Source: Streptomyces novaecaesareae (lineage in GTDB: Bacteria; Actinomycetota; Actinomycetes; Streptomycetales; Streptomycetaceae). From it: a DNA stretch of 64,000 nt. A model generated the notes under the pieces. It was not told the DNA's origin. It searched no databases and was given only the letters and a program-made list of their open reading frames with translations. Shown here piece after piece: positions 25,463 through 33,807 of this stretch (positions within the stretch are counted from its first letter, which is position 1; every line of letters begins with the position of its first letter). The stretch lies in assembly GCF_000716875.1 (NCBI RefSeq), contig NZ_JNWQ01000033.1, positions 7,860 to 71,859 on the forward strand, written 5' to 3'. Both the position numbers and the translations under genes were made by a program.

Positions 25463-26164
25463 TCAGCCGATGAGCCACTGCTCCTCGGCGACGGCGCCCA
25501 CCTCGGTGCAGGCGTCGGTCAGCACGTCCAGGACGCGCAGCGGGTCCGGCAGCGGCTGCTCGGGCCCGCGCAACCACCGCACCTGGGAGCCGTCCGGCAG
25601 CGCGGCCGGCGGGAGCAGGGTGTACGAGCCGCGGCAGTGCCAGCGCAGGCCGGGGTGCTCGGACATGGTGTCGGGGGTGGAGTCGAGCGCGCTTGGCCAC
25701 CACTCGTCCTCGTCCTGCGGGGTGCCGCGGGTGGCGGTGAAGAACAGGTACCGGTCCTCGCCGACGGCGGCGACCGGGCCTTCGACGCCCAGTGCGGTCA
25801 GCCGCTCCAGCGCCAGCCGTCCGGCCTCGGCCGGGACGTCCAGGACGTCGTGCACCCGGCCGGTGGCAGTGATGAAGTTGGCCTGCGGGTCGCGGGCGAG
25901 CCAGCGGGACAGCTGCTCGGGGTCGGTGGTGGCCTGCGTCTGCCAGGCGAAGGAGACCGGGTGCTGGGCCGGGGCCGGACAGGCCACCCGGTCGCAGGAA
26001 CATCGGTAGCCGGCCGGGTGTGCGGCCGGGGCGAGCGGGAATCCGGCGCGCGCGGCGCCGAGCAGCTGGTCCAGCCCTTCGGCCGGACCGTCCGGGCCCC
26101 CCGCCCGAACCCGCTGACGATCACGCTTCTGCCACCAGGTCGTCCACCTGCCGCCGGCTTCCAT
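25463..26164 (-). CDS. Stand-alone prim-pol (archaeo-eukaryotic primase) domain protein, probably inactive
   Basis: 233 residues from ATG 26164 (GGAAGGGGC upstream). The layout matches the bifunctional DNA primase/polymerase N-domain: GFPLAPAAHPAGYRCSCD, then QATTDPEQLSRWLARDPQANFITATG and a catalytic-region HDVLDVPAEAG. In active prim-pols the last motif is DxD; here it reads L-D-V-P, so the second acidic residue is missing. Cys residues at GYRCSCDRVACP may bind metal. No helicase or plasmid genes are nearby. Likely a chromosomal relic or a repurposed nucleotide/DNA-binding protein. Confidence 0.7.
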   Translation of the reverse strand: MEAGGRWTTWWQKRDRQRVRAGGPDGPAEGLDQLLGAARAGFPLAPAAHPAGYRCSCDRVACPAPAQHPVSFAWQTQATTDPEQLSRWLARDPQANFITATGRVHDVLDVPAEAGRLALERLTALGVEGPVAAVGEDRYLFFTATRGTPQDEDEWWPSALDSTPDTMSEHPGLRWHCRGSYTLLPPAALPDGSQVRWLRGPEQPLPDPLRVLDVLTDACTEVGAVAEEQWLIG

Positions 26165-26618
26165 CGGGCCCCTTCCGCGCAACTGCCGTGCCTGGTGCGA
26201 CACAGCGTTCGACGTACCACTCCGACGCAACGCGCGGCGCCCCCCACTGCTTCCCGGGAGTGCTCGGCCCTGCCGTCCGCGCCCTGTCGGCCGCGGCCCG
26301 GGGTCACCGGACGGCCGACGCCCGGGTCACGGTACGCAGTCACGGCAGCATGCTGTCCGCGCCAATTCGGCCGGAGGGCGCGCGGATCCGCGCCTCGCCC
26401 GGCCCGTACGGGGCCCGCTGACCCGGGGGAACCCCGAGGGCGTACAGGAAAGGATAGGGGTGCGCGGGGCCTCCGGATGACCGGGGGCGGTGCCTCTCCG
26501 GTCACACTCCCGTGCGCACCCCGGGCACACTCCCGGCACGCGGCCCTCACCAGGCCTCCCGCTCCCCGTCCCACCCGGGTGTTCCCGGTCACGCTCGCGG
26601 GGGTGAGACCCTGGGGGG
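26165..26618. other. 454-bp region without a recognisable gene
   Basis: The bases between the prim-pol-like gene and the small protein at 26619 hold no convincing reading frame, RNA or terminator that I can see. The ends should contain divergent promoters. Confidence 0.5.
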
Positions 26619-26849
26619 ATGAAGAGCGCGGACACCGAATTCGTCGGCGGCCCCCTGGACGGGCGGATCCTGCCGATCCCGCTGGGGCCGATGCTCGGCG
26701 TGCCCAGGAAGTACAAGGTCCCGGTCCCCGCGCACGGCGAGGCTGCCGCGCGCACACTGGTGTACGTCCGGGCCAAGCAGGTACGGGGCCTGAGCTGGTT
26801 CTGGCGCTACGAGTACGACGAGGCGGCCACCGCCAAGGCCTCCGCCTGA
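26619..26849 (+). CDS. Conserved small actinobacterial protein
   Basis: 76 residues. Starts MKSADTEFVGGPLDGRILPIPLGP and ends KQVRGLSWFWRYEYDEAATAKASA. The FVGGPLDG start and the WRYEYDE end recall short proteins found in streptomycetes and in actinophages, but no function is known to me. No membrane helix or metal motif. Confidence 0.7.
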   Translation: MKSADTEFVGGPLDGRILPIPLGPMLGVPRKYKVPVPAHGEAAARTLVYVRAKQVRGLSWFWRYEYDEAATAKASA

Positions 26850-26890
26850 CGGCCGCCCGCTTCCTCCGCAGTCCCCCCGGGGAGGTCGGC

Positions 26891-27088
26891 ATGGCGAGGA
26901 CGGTACGGCACCCGAGGGACCGCTCCCGGGCGGTCGCCCACCACAACCGGCAGGTCGCCGCGGTCACCGGGGTGCTGCTGCTGGTGGTGTGCCTCTACAG
27001 CGTGGCCATCGGGCCCGACGGCTGGCTCTGGTTCGGCTGGGGGGTGCTGCTGCTCGTCAGCGTGGCGCTGTTCCTGGTCCGCCCCTGA
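26891..27088 (+). CDS. Small two-TM membrane protein
   Basis: 65 residues from ATG 26891, with GGAGGTC directly upstream as a strong ribosome-binding site. A basic N-terminus is followed by two membrane helices (VTGVLLLVVCLYSVAIG and LWFGWGVLLLVSVALFLV). It lies 41 bases after the preceding small gene, so the two are probably cotranscribed. Unrecognised. Confidence 0.7.
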   Translation: MARTVRHPRDRSRAVAHHNRQVAAVTGVLLLVVCLYSVAIGPDGWLWFGWGVLLLVSVALFLVRP

Positions 27089-27167
27089 GCAGCAGCACCG
27101 CCCGTCGTGCCGGCGCCTCTCCCCCTCGCCGGCCGGTCTCCCTCGCCGGTTGGTCCCCCCTCGCCGG

Positions 27168-27842
27168 TCAGTCATCCTCGGCGAGGATGAGGTACAGCTT
27201 CTTGCGGGCCTCGGTCAGCACGGCCAGGCCCTTGGCGCGCTGCGCCTCGGTGCCGGTCCGCATGACCTGCTGGACGGCCTGCTCGACCGCGGCGAGCGCC
27301 TGACCGACTTCCTGGACGGCCTCCCAGTCGACCTCCCGGCCGGCCTCGGCCCACGGCTCCGCCGGCCCGGCCTCGGCCTCGACCCGGCCCGCCTCGGTGA
27401 GCGAGACCAGCCGCTTGCCGCCGACCTCCTCCGCGGTGATCAGGCCCTCCTCCTCCAGCAGCTGGAGGTTGGGGTAGATCGAGCCCGGGCTGGGCCGCCA
27501 GGCCCCGCCGGTCCGCTCGGCGATCTCGGCGATCATCTCGTAGCCGTGCATCGGCCGCTCCTTGAGCAGCGCCAGCAGCGAGGCGCGGACGTCACCGCGC
27601 CGGGCCCTGCCACCGCGCCGCCCGTGCGGGCCGCCGCGCCGCCCGCCGTGCCCACCGAAGCCGTGCCCGAACGGGCCGCCCATCGGCCGGCCGGGGCCGG
27701 GGCCGCCGAACGGCGGGCCGAACCCGCCGAACGCCTCCCGGCCCCCGAAGCCCTCCCCGGGCATCCCCCGGAACTCCGACCCCGGCCCGCGCCGGCGACC
27801 GCCGCCGGGGCCCTCTCCGCGAAATCGCATTCCTGAGCGCAT
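27168..27842 (-). CDS. PadR-family regulator with Gly/Arg-rich N-terminal extension
   Basis: 224 residues; ATG 27842 has AGGAGG eight bases upstream. Residues ~1-82 are a low-complexity Gly/Pro/Arg tract ([26 protein letters not shown]). The PadR winged helix follows: GDVRASLLALLKERPMHGYEMIAEIAERTGGAWRPSPGSIYPNLQLLEEEGLITAEEVGGKRLVSLTEAG, then a helical dimerisation tail. PadR proteins repress adjacent or own promoters and often sense phenolics or drugs. No transporter is adjacent, so autoregulation through the palindromic promoter is the simplest reading. The extension is rich enough in Arg to bind nucleic acid non-specifically. Confidence 0.88.
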   Translation of the reverse strand: MRSGMRFRGEGPGGGRRRGPGSEFRGMPGEGFGGREAFGGFGPPFGGPGPGRPMGGPFGHGFGGHGGRRGGPHGRRGGRARRGDVRASLLALLKERPMHGYEMIAEIAERTGGAWRPSPGSIYPNLQLLEEEGLITAEEVGGKRLVSLTEAGRVEAEAGPAEPWAEAGREVDWEAVQEVGQALAAVEQAVQQVMRTGTEAQRAKGLAVLTEARKKLYLILAEDD

Positions 27843-27908
27843 GGCGCCCACCTCCTGGTTCTCCGAACCACTTCGCCGAAACAGTCGAGTTACTGTCTCG
27901 ATAGTTCG

Positions 27909-27937
27909 ACGATATATCGGTGACTGTCGCTCGTCAA
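27909..27937 (-). promoter_or_regulatory. padR promoter with overlapping palindrome
   Basis: On the minus strand TTGACG (27937-27932) is followed by a 17-base spacer and TATCGT (27914-27909), a good SigA-type promoter. The perfect palindrome CGATATATCG (27910-27919) covers the -10 box, as expected for an autorepressed PadR operator. This AT-rich stretch stands out from the surrounding GC-rich DNA. Confidence 0.65.
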
Positions 27938-28040
27938 CGGTTTACCGATAGCCCGCCGACTGCCGCCCGACCACCGCCCGGCGACCCCGACACGGCCAAC
28001 ACCCGGGCGCGTCCGGCGCCCAGCCGCTACGGTGACGGGC

Positions 28041-28433
28041 ATGGCCGGAGAACGAGATCTTGCGACGCTGCTGCGCGGGATGCGCCCGCTGCTCAACCCG
28101 GGGCGGTACGTGTACTGCACGCTCCCCGCGAAGGTGCCCGCCGGCATGCGTCCGGTGGTGACGGTCGCCGAGCCCGAGGGGGTGACGGTGGTGGTCGCCC
28201 AGGAGGAGGCGGACGCGCTCGGGCTGCGCTACGAGTTCGTGGCGGCCTGGATCACCCTGCAGATCCACTCGGCGCTGGAGGCCGTCGGGCTGACCGCGGC
28301 CGTGGCCGGGCGGCTCGCCGAGGAGGGGATCAGCTGCAACGTGGTGGCCGGCTTCCACCACGACCACCTGTTCGTCGCCGCCGACGACGCCGAACGCGCC
28401 GTCCGCGCCCTGGCGGAGCTCTCCGAGCGATAG
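28041..28433 (+). CDS. ACT-domain protein
   Basis: 130 residues from ATG 28041 (GTG 28032 also possible). The first half (LLRGMRPLLNPGRYVYCTLPAKVPAGMRPVVTVAEPEGVTVVVAQEEAD) and second half (FVAAWITLQIHSALEAVGLTAAVAGRLAEEGISCNVVAGFHHDHLFVAADDAERAVRAL) match the CASTOR/ACT-like small protein family (DUF2241-ACT_3 type). These stand-alone proteins bind amino acids or related ligands. No partner is obvious. Confidence 0.8.
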   Translation: MAGERDLATLLRGMRPLLNPGRYVYCTLPAKVPAGMRPVVTVAEPEGVTVVVAQEEADALGLRYEFVAAWITLQIHSALEAVGLTAAVAGRLAEEGISCNVVAGFHHDHLFVAADDAERAVRALAELSER

Positions 28434-28556
28434 GGACGGCAAGACACGCCCTGGGGCTCTCTGACAGTCCCGCCGGGTGGCCGCCGCCGACCGGGCCTTC
28501 GACACTGGGAACAGCCGCCCCGCCGGGGGCGGCCCCACCGGAAGGAGACGGCCGCC

Positions 28557-28814
28557 ATGGCCATCTGCGTCACCTGCGGCAACGACTACTGGCTGGCCTT
28601 CGAGATCAAGACGGTCACCGGCGACACCTACACCTTCGACAGCTTCGAGTGCGCGATGGAGAAGCTCGCGCCGCGCTGCGAGCAGTGCAACGTCCGCATC
28701 GTGGGCCACGGCGTCGAAGTGGCCGGGATGTTCTTCTGCTGCGCGAACTGCGCCAGGGTCAACGGCGGCCTCGGCGAGCAGATCCGCGACGCCGTCGGCG
28801 CGCACCCCGCGTAG
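28557..28814 (+). CDS. Small cysteine-rich metal-binding protein
   Basis: 85 residues from ATG 28557, preceded by GGAAGGAGA. Cysteines occur as CVTC near residue 4, C32, CEQC near 41-44, and FFCCANC near 61-65, with His51. The spacing is that of treble-clef or prokaryotic metallothionein-like zinc proteins. I recall similar proteins being widespread in streptomycetes. Probably zinc binding; role unknown. Confidence 0.75.
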   Translation: MAICVTCGNDYWLAFEIKTVTGDTYTFDSFECAMEKLAPRCEQCNVRIVGHGVEVAGMFFCCANCARVNGGLGEQIRDAVGAHPA

Positions 28815-28860
28815 CCGGGGCGCGGCCCCGCCCGGTCACCGGGCGGGAAGGGGGCGGAAG

Positions 28861-29251
28861 AGTCGGCCTGTACGCCGGGTTCTGTCTCCCGGGTTGCTTG
28901 CGCGGCCCGGGGAGGCGGCCATCCATCTAGGGCTGCCGTTGCCGACAGCCTCGTGCGGTCCACCCGCGGACTCGGGCGAGCAGCCTTCAATCGTCCGCGC
29001 ACGGCGCCCGCAGGCGCCGATCTTGACCTTGCTCCAGGTGGGGTTTACCTAGCCGGCCGGGTCACCCCGGTCGCTGGTGGTCTCTTACACCACCGTTTCA
29101 CCCTTACCCACCACGAAAAGCGGTGGGCGGTCTGTTTTCTGTGGCACTGTCCCGCGGGTCACCCCGGGTGGGCGTTACCCACCACCCTGCTCTGTGGAGC
29201 CCGGACGTTCCTCGGCGGGTCCGATGACCCGTCGCGACCGCCCGGCCGACT
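28861..29251 (-). ncRNA. rnpB: RNase P RNA, bacterial class A
   Basis: The minus strand reads as a complete ~391-nt RNase P RNA. Its ends pair (AGTCGGCC near both termini, extended by flanking ggaag/cttcc). The conserved GAGGAACGTCCGGGCTCC block is near the 5' end, ACAGAAAACAGACCGCC follows, then GGGTAAGGGTGAAACGGTGG, and the 3' CACAAGCAACCCGGGAGACAGAACCCGGCGTACAGGCC region includes the CCA-contacting loop (segments quoted approximately, from reading the strand). It processes tRNA 5' ends. The 5' end lies only ~15 bases beyond the stop of the upstream MFS gene, so its promoter must lie inside that gene's 3' end or it is read through. Confidence 0.93.
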
Positions 29252-29266
29252 CTTCCGCCGTAGTGG

Positions 29267-30769
29267 TCATCGTAGCCGCTCGGGCGGTGCCTCCCGTACA
29301 CCGGACCGGACGGCCGGCGGCTCGCCGCCGAGGCGGGCGGCCACCCGGGCGGCCGTCGCGCTCGCCCAGGCGGTGGTGACGGCGAGGCCGAGGACGAGGA
29401 TCGCGCCGCCGAGGCCGACCAGGATCCACCAGCCGGCGTGGCTGGCCGGGGCGAAGCCCGTCGCGACCGGGCCGACCACGGCCGAGGTGACGACCGTGCC
29501 GATCACCGCCACGCCCAGCGACTGGCCGACCTGACGGCTGGTCGAGGCGACCGCAGCCGCCACGCCCGCCTGGGCGCGTGGCATCCCGGAGACGGCGGCG
29601 TTGGTGATCGGCGCGTTGACCATGCCGAAGCCGAAGCCGAACAGCGCGTACGCGACCAGCAGCAGCGCCGGCGGGGAGTCGGCGGCCAGGCGGGTCAGCA
29701 GCACGCCGCTCGCGGCGAGGCCCAGCCCGGCCGCGACCAGCGGCAGGCGCGGGCCCCGGCTGCCGACGATCCGTCCGGACAGCGGCGCACAGACCAGCAT
29801 CATCCCGGCCATCGGCAGCGTCCACAGGCCCGCCTCGACCGGGCCGTAGTGCCGGACGTCCTGGAGGTAGAGGGTGTTGAGGAAGAGGAAGCCGCCGAGC
29901 GCGGCGAAGGCGCAGACCGCGGTGACGGTGGCGCCGGCGAACGGCGCGCTGGCGAAGAACCGCGGGTCCACCAGCGGCTCCGCCACCCGCCGCTCCCAGA
30001 GCGGGAAGGCGACCAGCGCGGCCAGCGCGGCCGCGGCGAGGGCGAGGATCAGCGGGGAGGTCCAGCCGTTGGCCGGGCCCTCGATGATCGCGGCGGTGCC
30101 GCAGCCGAGCAGCACGACCATCAGCAGCTGCCCCACCGGGTCCAGTCGGCGCGGCCGGGGCGAGCGGGACTCCGGCACGAAGCGGGCGGTCAGCAGGATC
30201 GCGGCCAGCGCCACCGGGACGTTGATCAGGAAGATCGACGGCCAGCCCGCGCCGTCCACCAGGAAGCCGCCGAGCAGCGGGCCGAGCGCCATCGAGATGC
30301 CGACCACGCCGCCCCAGACGCCGATCGCCCGGGCCCGCTCCCTCGGGTCGGTGAAGGTGTTGGTGATGATCGACATCGCCACCGGGTTGAGCATCGAACC
30401 GCCCACCGCCTGCAGCGCCCGGAACGCCACCAGCCACTCCAGGCTCGGCGCCAGGCTGCACAGCAGCGAGCCCAGCGCGAAGCACACCAGCCCGGTCTGG
30501 AACACCCGGCGGCGGCCGAACCGGTCCGCCACCGAGCCGAACAGCATCAACAGCGAGGCCAGCACCAGGGTGTAGGCGTCGATGATCCACTGCAGCCCGG
30601 AGGCCGGGGCGTCCAGGTCCCGCTGGATCGCCGGCAGGGCGATGTTCACCACGGTGTTGTCGAGGCCGACGATGAACAGGCTCAGGCAGCAGATCGCGAG
30701 GACGAGCAGCCGGCGGCGGCGCCCGGACGCGGGCGCGGGCGCGGTGGTGAGGGGCAGGGCTTCGGGCAC
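29267..30769 (-). CDS. DHA2-family (14-TMS) MFS exporter
   Basis: 500 residues from GTG 30769, with GGGAGGA nine bases upstream. TM1 LFIVGLDNTVVNIALPAI, motif A GSVADRFGRRRVFQ and the motif-C-like GGVVGISMALGPLLGG identify the EmrB/QacA group. Substrate unknown. It lies between an RNB ribonuclease gene and rnpB on the same strand without a regulator beside it, unlike the TetR-paired exporter at 11-12.8 kb. Confidence 0.9.
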   Translation of the reverse strand: MPEALPLTTAPAPASGRRRRLLVLAICCLSLFIVGLDNTVVNIALPAIQRDLDAPASGLQWIIDAYTLVLASLLMLFGSVADRFGRRRVFQTGLVCFALGSLLCSLAPSLEWLVAFRALQAVGGSMLNPVAMSIITNTFTDPRERARAIGVWGGVVGISMALGPLLGGFLVDGAGWPSIFLINVPVALAAILLTARFVPESRSPRPRRLDPVGQLLMVVLLGCGTAAIIEGPANGWTSPLILALAAAALAALVAFPLWERRVAEPLVDPRFFASAPFAGATVTAVCAFAALGGFLFLNTLYLQDVRHYGPVEAGLWTLPMAGMMLVCAPLSGRIVGSRGPRLPLVAAGLGLAASGVLLTRLAADSPPALLLVAYALFGFGFGMVNAPITNAAVSGMPRAQAGVAAAVASTSRQVGQSLGVAVIGTVVTSAVVGPVATGFAPASHAGWWILVGLGGAILVLGLAVTTAWASATAARVAARLGGEPPAVRSGVREAPPERLR

Positions 30770-30855
30770 GGACCGATCCTCCCACCACGCGGCGGCGCCG
30801 GGCAGACCGGACGGACCGTACGGGTCGCGGGCCGGACCGCCGGCGAACACAGGCC

Positions 30856-32319
30856 CTAGACCGCCGCGAAGCGGACGGTCCGGGTGGCCGGGTCCGCCGT
30901 CGTCAGCCGGACGTCGATCACCCGGCCGAGCGGCAGCCGGCCCGCGTCGCCGTCGGCCTTCGCCTCGCAGCGGGCCCGTACGGCCGGGTCGCGCAGTTGC
31001 ACGGTGCCGGTGGCGGGCCGCTTCTCGTCCACGTCGATGACCACCGCGGAGAAGCCCTCGCCCTCCCGGCCCGCCAGCAGCTCCGCCTCCACCAGGTCCA
31101 CGCAGGCGCGTTCGACCTCCCCCGCGCGGCGGTCCCCGCTCGCCATCAGCGCCGGAACGGCCGGCAGCGCCTCCCGCGCCCAGCTCGGCACGTCCTCCCC
31201 CGCCGCCACCGCCGCGCACACCTCCTGCGCGAAGCGGTCGCCGAGCCGGCGCAGCGGCGCGGTGCAGTGCGCGTACGGGGCGGCCAGCGCGGCGTGGTCC
31301 GGCTCGGGGGGCGCGGGCAGGCCGCGGGCTTCGTCGAAGGCGTGGTAGCCGGCGCCGCGCAGCAGGCCGGTGCAGGCGTTGAGGAAGGCGGCGTTCAGCG
31401 GGACGTCCGGGTCCAGGGAGCGGATCAGCTCCGGGTACGGGAGCGCCTGCGGCCACTCCACGTCCAGGGCGGCGGCGATCCGGCGCAGCCGCTCGTACGC
31501 GACGGCGGGCGCGGCGGGCAGGGTGCGCAGCAGGCCGACGCCCGCGTCCAGCATCAGCTCGGCCGCGGCCATGCCGGTGAGCAGGGAGATCTGGGCGTTC
31601 CAGCCGTCGGCGGGGTTCGGCGCGCGGTAGCCGAGGACGTAGCCGTGCAGGGTCTCCTCGACCTCCTGCTCGGGCACCGGCAGGCTGATCCCGCCCCGGG
31701 CGCGCTCCTGCTCCTCGCGCAGGCGGCCGACGGTGGCGAGCAGGGCGAGCTGCTCGTCGGCGCCGCCCAGCTCCACCGCGCGCTGGACGGCGAGGTAGTC
31801 CAGCCGGCGGTGGGAGCGGACCAGGGCGCGGCGCAGGTCGGCGAGGACGACGGCGCCGTCGGCGTCCAGGTCGAGCTGCCAGAGCAGCGCGGGCCGGGGC
31901 TCGCCGGGGAGCAGGCTGGCGGCGTCCTCGGAGATCCGGGTGGGGTGCAGCGGGACGCGGTGGTCCGGGAAGTAGAGGGTCTCGACGCGGCGGCGGGCCT
32001 CGGCGTCGATCGCCCCGCCGGGGCGGACGAAGGCGGCGACGTCGGCGATCGCGTAGTACACGCGGTAGCCGCCGCCGGAGCGGTGGGTGAGGTGCATGGC
32101 CTGGTCGAGGTCGCGCGAGCCGGGCGGATCGACGGTGAACAGCGGCAGGTCGGTGGCGTCGTGCTCGGGCAGCCGGGGGCGCTCGGCGGCCTCCTCCGCC
32201 TCGGCGAGCACGGCCTGCGGCCACTCGGTGTGGATCTCCAGGCGGGTGCGGAGTTCGGTCAGCTCGGTGTTGATCCGGGCGGAGTCGGCGGCCTTGACGC
32301 GCAGTTTTCGGCGAGGCAT
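30856..32319 (-). CDS. RNB-domain (RNase II-type) ribonuclease
   Basis: 487 residues from ATG 32319. The RNB catalytic centre is clear: DLPLFTVDPPGSRDLDQAMHL with the cluster of metal-binding aspartates, then YYAIADVAAFVRPGGAID and a C-terminal CTAPLRRLGDRFAQE. It is shorter than RNase R and lacks an obvious N-terminal cold-shock pair, as in the actinobacterial RNB group. Expected activity is 3'-5' hydrolytic exoribonuclease. Confidence 0.9.
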   Translation of the reverse strand: MPRRKLRVKAADSARINTELTELRTRLEIHTEWPQAVLAEAEEAAERPRLPEHDATDLPLFTVDPPGSRDLDQAMHLTHRSGGGYRVYYAIADVAAFVRPGGAIDAEARRRVETLYFPDHRVPLHPTRISEDAASLLPGEPRPALLWQLDLDADGAVVLADLRRALVRSHRRLDYLAVQRAVELGGADEQLALLATVGRLREEQERARGGISLPVPEQEVEETLHGYVLGYRAPNPADGWNAQISLLTGMAAAELMLDAGVGLLRTLPAAPAVAYERLRRIAAALDVEWPQALPYPELIRSLDPDVPLNAAFLNACTGLLRGAGYHAFDEARGLPAPPEPDHAALAAPYAHCTAPLRRLGDRFAQEVCAAVAAGEDVPSWAREALPAVPALMASGDRRAGEVERACVDLVEAELLAGREGEGFSAVVIDVDEKRPATGTVQLRDPAVRARCEAKADGDAGRLPLGRVIDVRLTTADPATRTVRFAAV

Positions 32320-32509
32320 GGAGGCAGCGTAGGGCGAATCGGGTGATTCCGGACGGAGGCTCAGCGCCCGGGCAGGACTTCGGGCCTTCGCCGCGGGCCC
32401 CACCGCGTCCTCGTGGCCCCCCGGTGGCGGGCCGCGGTGCGGCCGTCGACGGGGGTGTAAGGGTTCGTAGGGTGGAGGCAGGTGGGCTTCGGCGGAGGGG
32501 GTTCGGGTG

Positions 32510-32962
32510 ATGAGCGGTGCGGTGCGGGTGGCGGGGGCCGCGGTGGCGGCGGTGTTGGGGGCGACCGGGGCGCTGCACGCGGTGTGGGCGGTGACGCCGT
32601 GGCCGTTGGGGACGCCGGAGGAGTTCGCGGACGCCGTGGTGGGGACGGGCGACGGGGTGCCGCCCGCGGCGGCGTGCGTCGCGGTGGCGGGGCTGCTGGG
32701 GACGGCCGCGTACCTGGTGGGGGCGGAGGCCGGGGTGCTGCCGGGGGTCGGGCCGGAGCGGTTGCGGCGGGCCGGGGTGCGGACGGTGGCCGGGGTGCTG
32801 CTGGCGCGCGGGGTCGGCGGGCCGGTGGTGTTCGGGCGGGTGTCCGAGCGGTCGGAGCGGTTCCGGCGGTTGAACGTGCGGTACTACTCACCCCTCTGTG
32901 TGGCTCTGGGGGCAGGAGCGGCGGCAGTAGGGTGGCGGGGTTCGTCCGCCACAAACTGTTGA
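32510..32962 (+). CDS. DUF3995-type membrane protein
   Basis: 150 residues from ATG 32510 with GGAGGGGG upstream. Four hydrophobic segments span most of the protein; the start AAVAAVLGATGALHAVWAVTPWPLGTPEEFADAVVG matches the small DUF3995 family as I recall it. Unlike its neighbours, wobble positions are rich in G rather than C. Ten bases separate its stop from yaaA, so they may be cotranscribed. Function unknown. Confidence 0.72.
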   Translation: MSGAVRVAGAAVAAVLGATGALHAVWAVTPWPLGTPEEFADAVVGTGDGVPPAAACVAVAGLLGTAAYLVGAEAGVLPGVGPERLRRAGVRTVAGVLLARGVGGPVVFGRVSERSERFRRLNVRYYSPLCVALGAGAAAVGWRGSSATNC

Positions 32963-32972
32963 GGAGTCCGCT

Positions 32973-33758
32973 GTGCTGGTGCTGTTGCCGCCCTCGGAGG
33001 GCAAGGCCGCGTCCGGTGACGGCGGGCCGGTGGAGCTGGACGGGCTGTCGCTGCCCGGGCTGACGGCGGCGCGCGGGGCGGTGCTGGACGCGCTGGTCGG
33101 GCTCTGCCGGGGCGACGAGGACGCCGCCGCCGAGGTGCTCGGCCTCTCCCCCGGGCTGCGCGGCGAGATCGCCAAGAACGCCGGGCTGCGGACGGCGGGT
33201 GCCCGCCCGGCGGGCGAGGTGTACACCGGGGTGCTGTTCGACAACCTCGGGCTGGCCACCCTGGACCCGGCCGCGTACGACCGGGCCGAGCGCTCGCTGC
33301 TGGTCTTCTCCGGCCTCTGGGGCGCCGTGCGGATCTCCGACCGGATCCCGTCCTACCGCTGCTCGATGGGCGTGAAGCTGCCCGGGCCGGGGGCGCTCGG
33401 GCCGTACTGGCGCGGCGCGATGGCCGCCGTGCTGCCGGAGGTGGCGGACGGGCTGGTGCTGGACCTGCGCAGTTCCGCGTACGCGGCGGCGTGGAAGCCG
33501 GCCGGTGAGGTGGCCGCCCGGACGGCGACCGTGCGGGTCCTGCAGGAGCGCAACGGCAAGCGCACCGTGGTGAGCCACTTCAACAAGGCGACCAAGGGCC
33601 GCCTCGTCCGGGACCTGCTGGTCGCCGGGGCCGAGCCGAAGACGCCCGGCGAGCTGATGGACGCGCTGCTGGAGCTGGGCCACCACGTCGAGCTGGCGGC
33701 GGAGGGCACGGCGCGCAAGCCGTGGCAGCTGGACGTGGTGGTCACCGAGGTGCACTGA
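32973..33758 (+). CDS. yaaA: Peroxide stress protein YaaA (DUF328)
   Basis: 261 residues from GTG 32973, ribosome-binding site GAGGAG nine bases upstream. Family blocks are present: LVLLPPSEGKA at the N-terminus, YTGVLFDNLGLATLD, LLVFSGLWGAVRISDRIPSYRCSMGVKLPG, DLRSSAYAAAWKP and VVSHFNKATKGRLVRDLL. In E. coli YaaA limits intracellular iron and DNA damage during peroxide stress; the fold binds DNA. A terminator follows. Confidence 0.93.
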   Translation: MLVLLPPSEGKAASGDGGPVELDGLSLPGLTAARGAVLDALVGLCRGDEDAAAEVLGLSPGLRGEIAKNAGLRTAGARPAGEVYTGVLFDNLGLATLDPAAYDRAERSLLVFSGLWGAVRISDRIPSYRCSMGVKLPGPGALGPYWRGAMAAVLPEVADGLVLDLRSSAYAAAWKPAGEVAARTATVRVLQERNGKRTVVSHFNKATKGRLVRDLLVAGAEPKTPGELMDALLELGHHVELAAEGTARKPWQLDVVVTEVH

Positions 33759-33773
33759 TCCGCTCCTGCTGGG

Positions 33774-33796
33774 CTGACCCGCCTTCCGCGGGTCAG
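33774..33796. terminator. Stem-loop between convergent yaaA and RNase H/phosphatase genes
   Basis: CTGACCCGC-CTTCC-GCGGGTCAG, a nine-bp perfect stem, 16 bases after the yaaA stop and 12 before the end of the opposing gene. Confidence 0.8.
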
Positions 33797-33807
33797 TGCC
33801 GGGCAGG

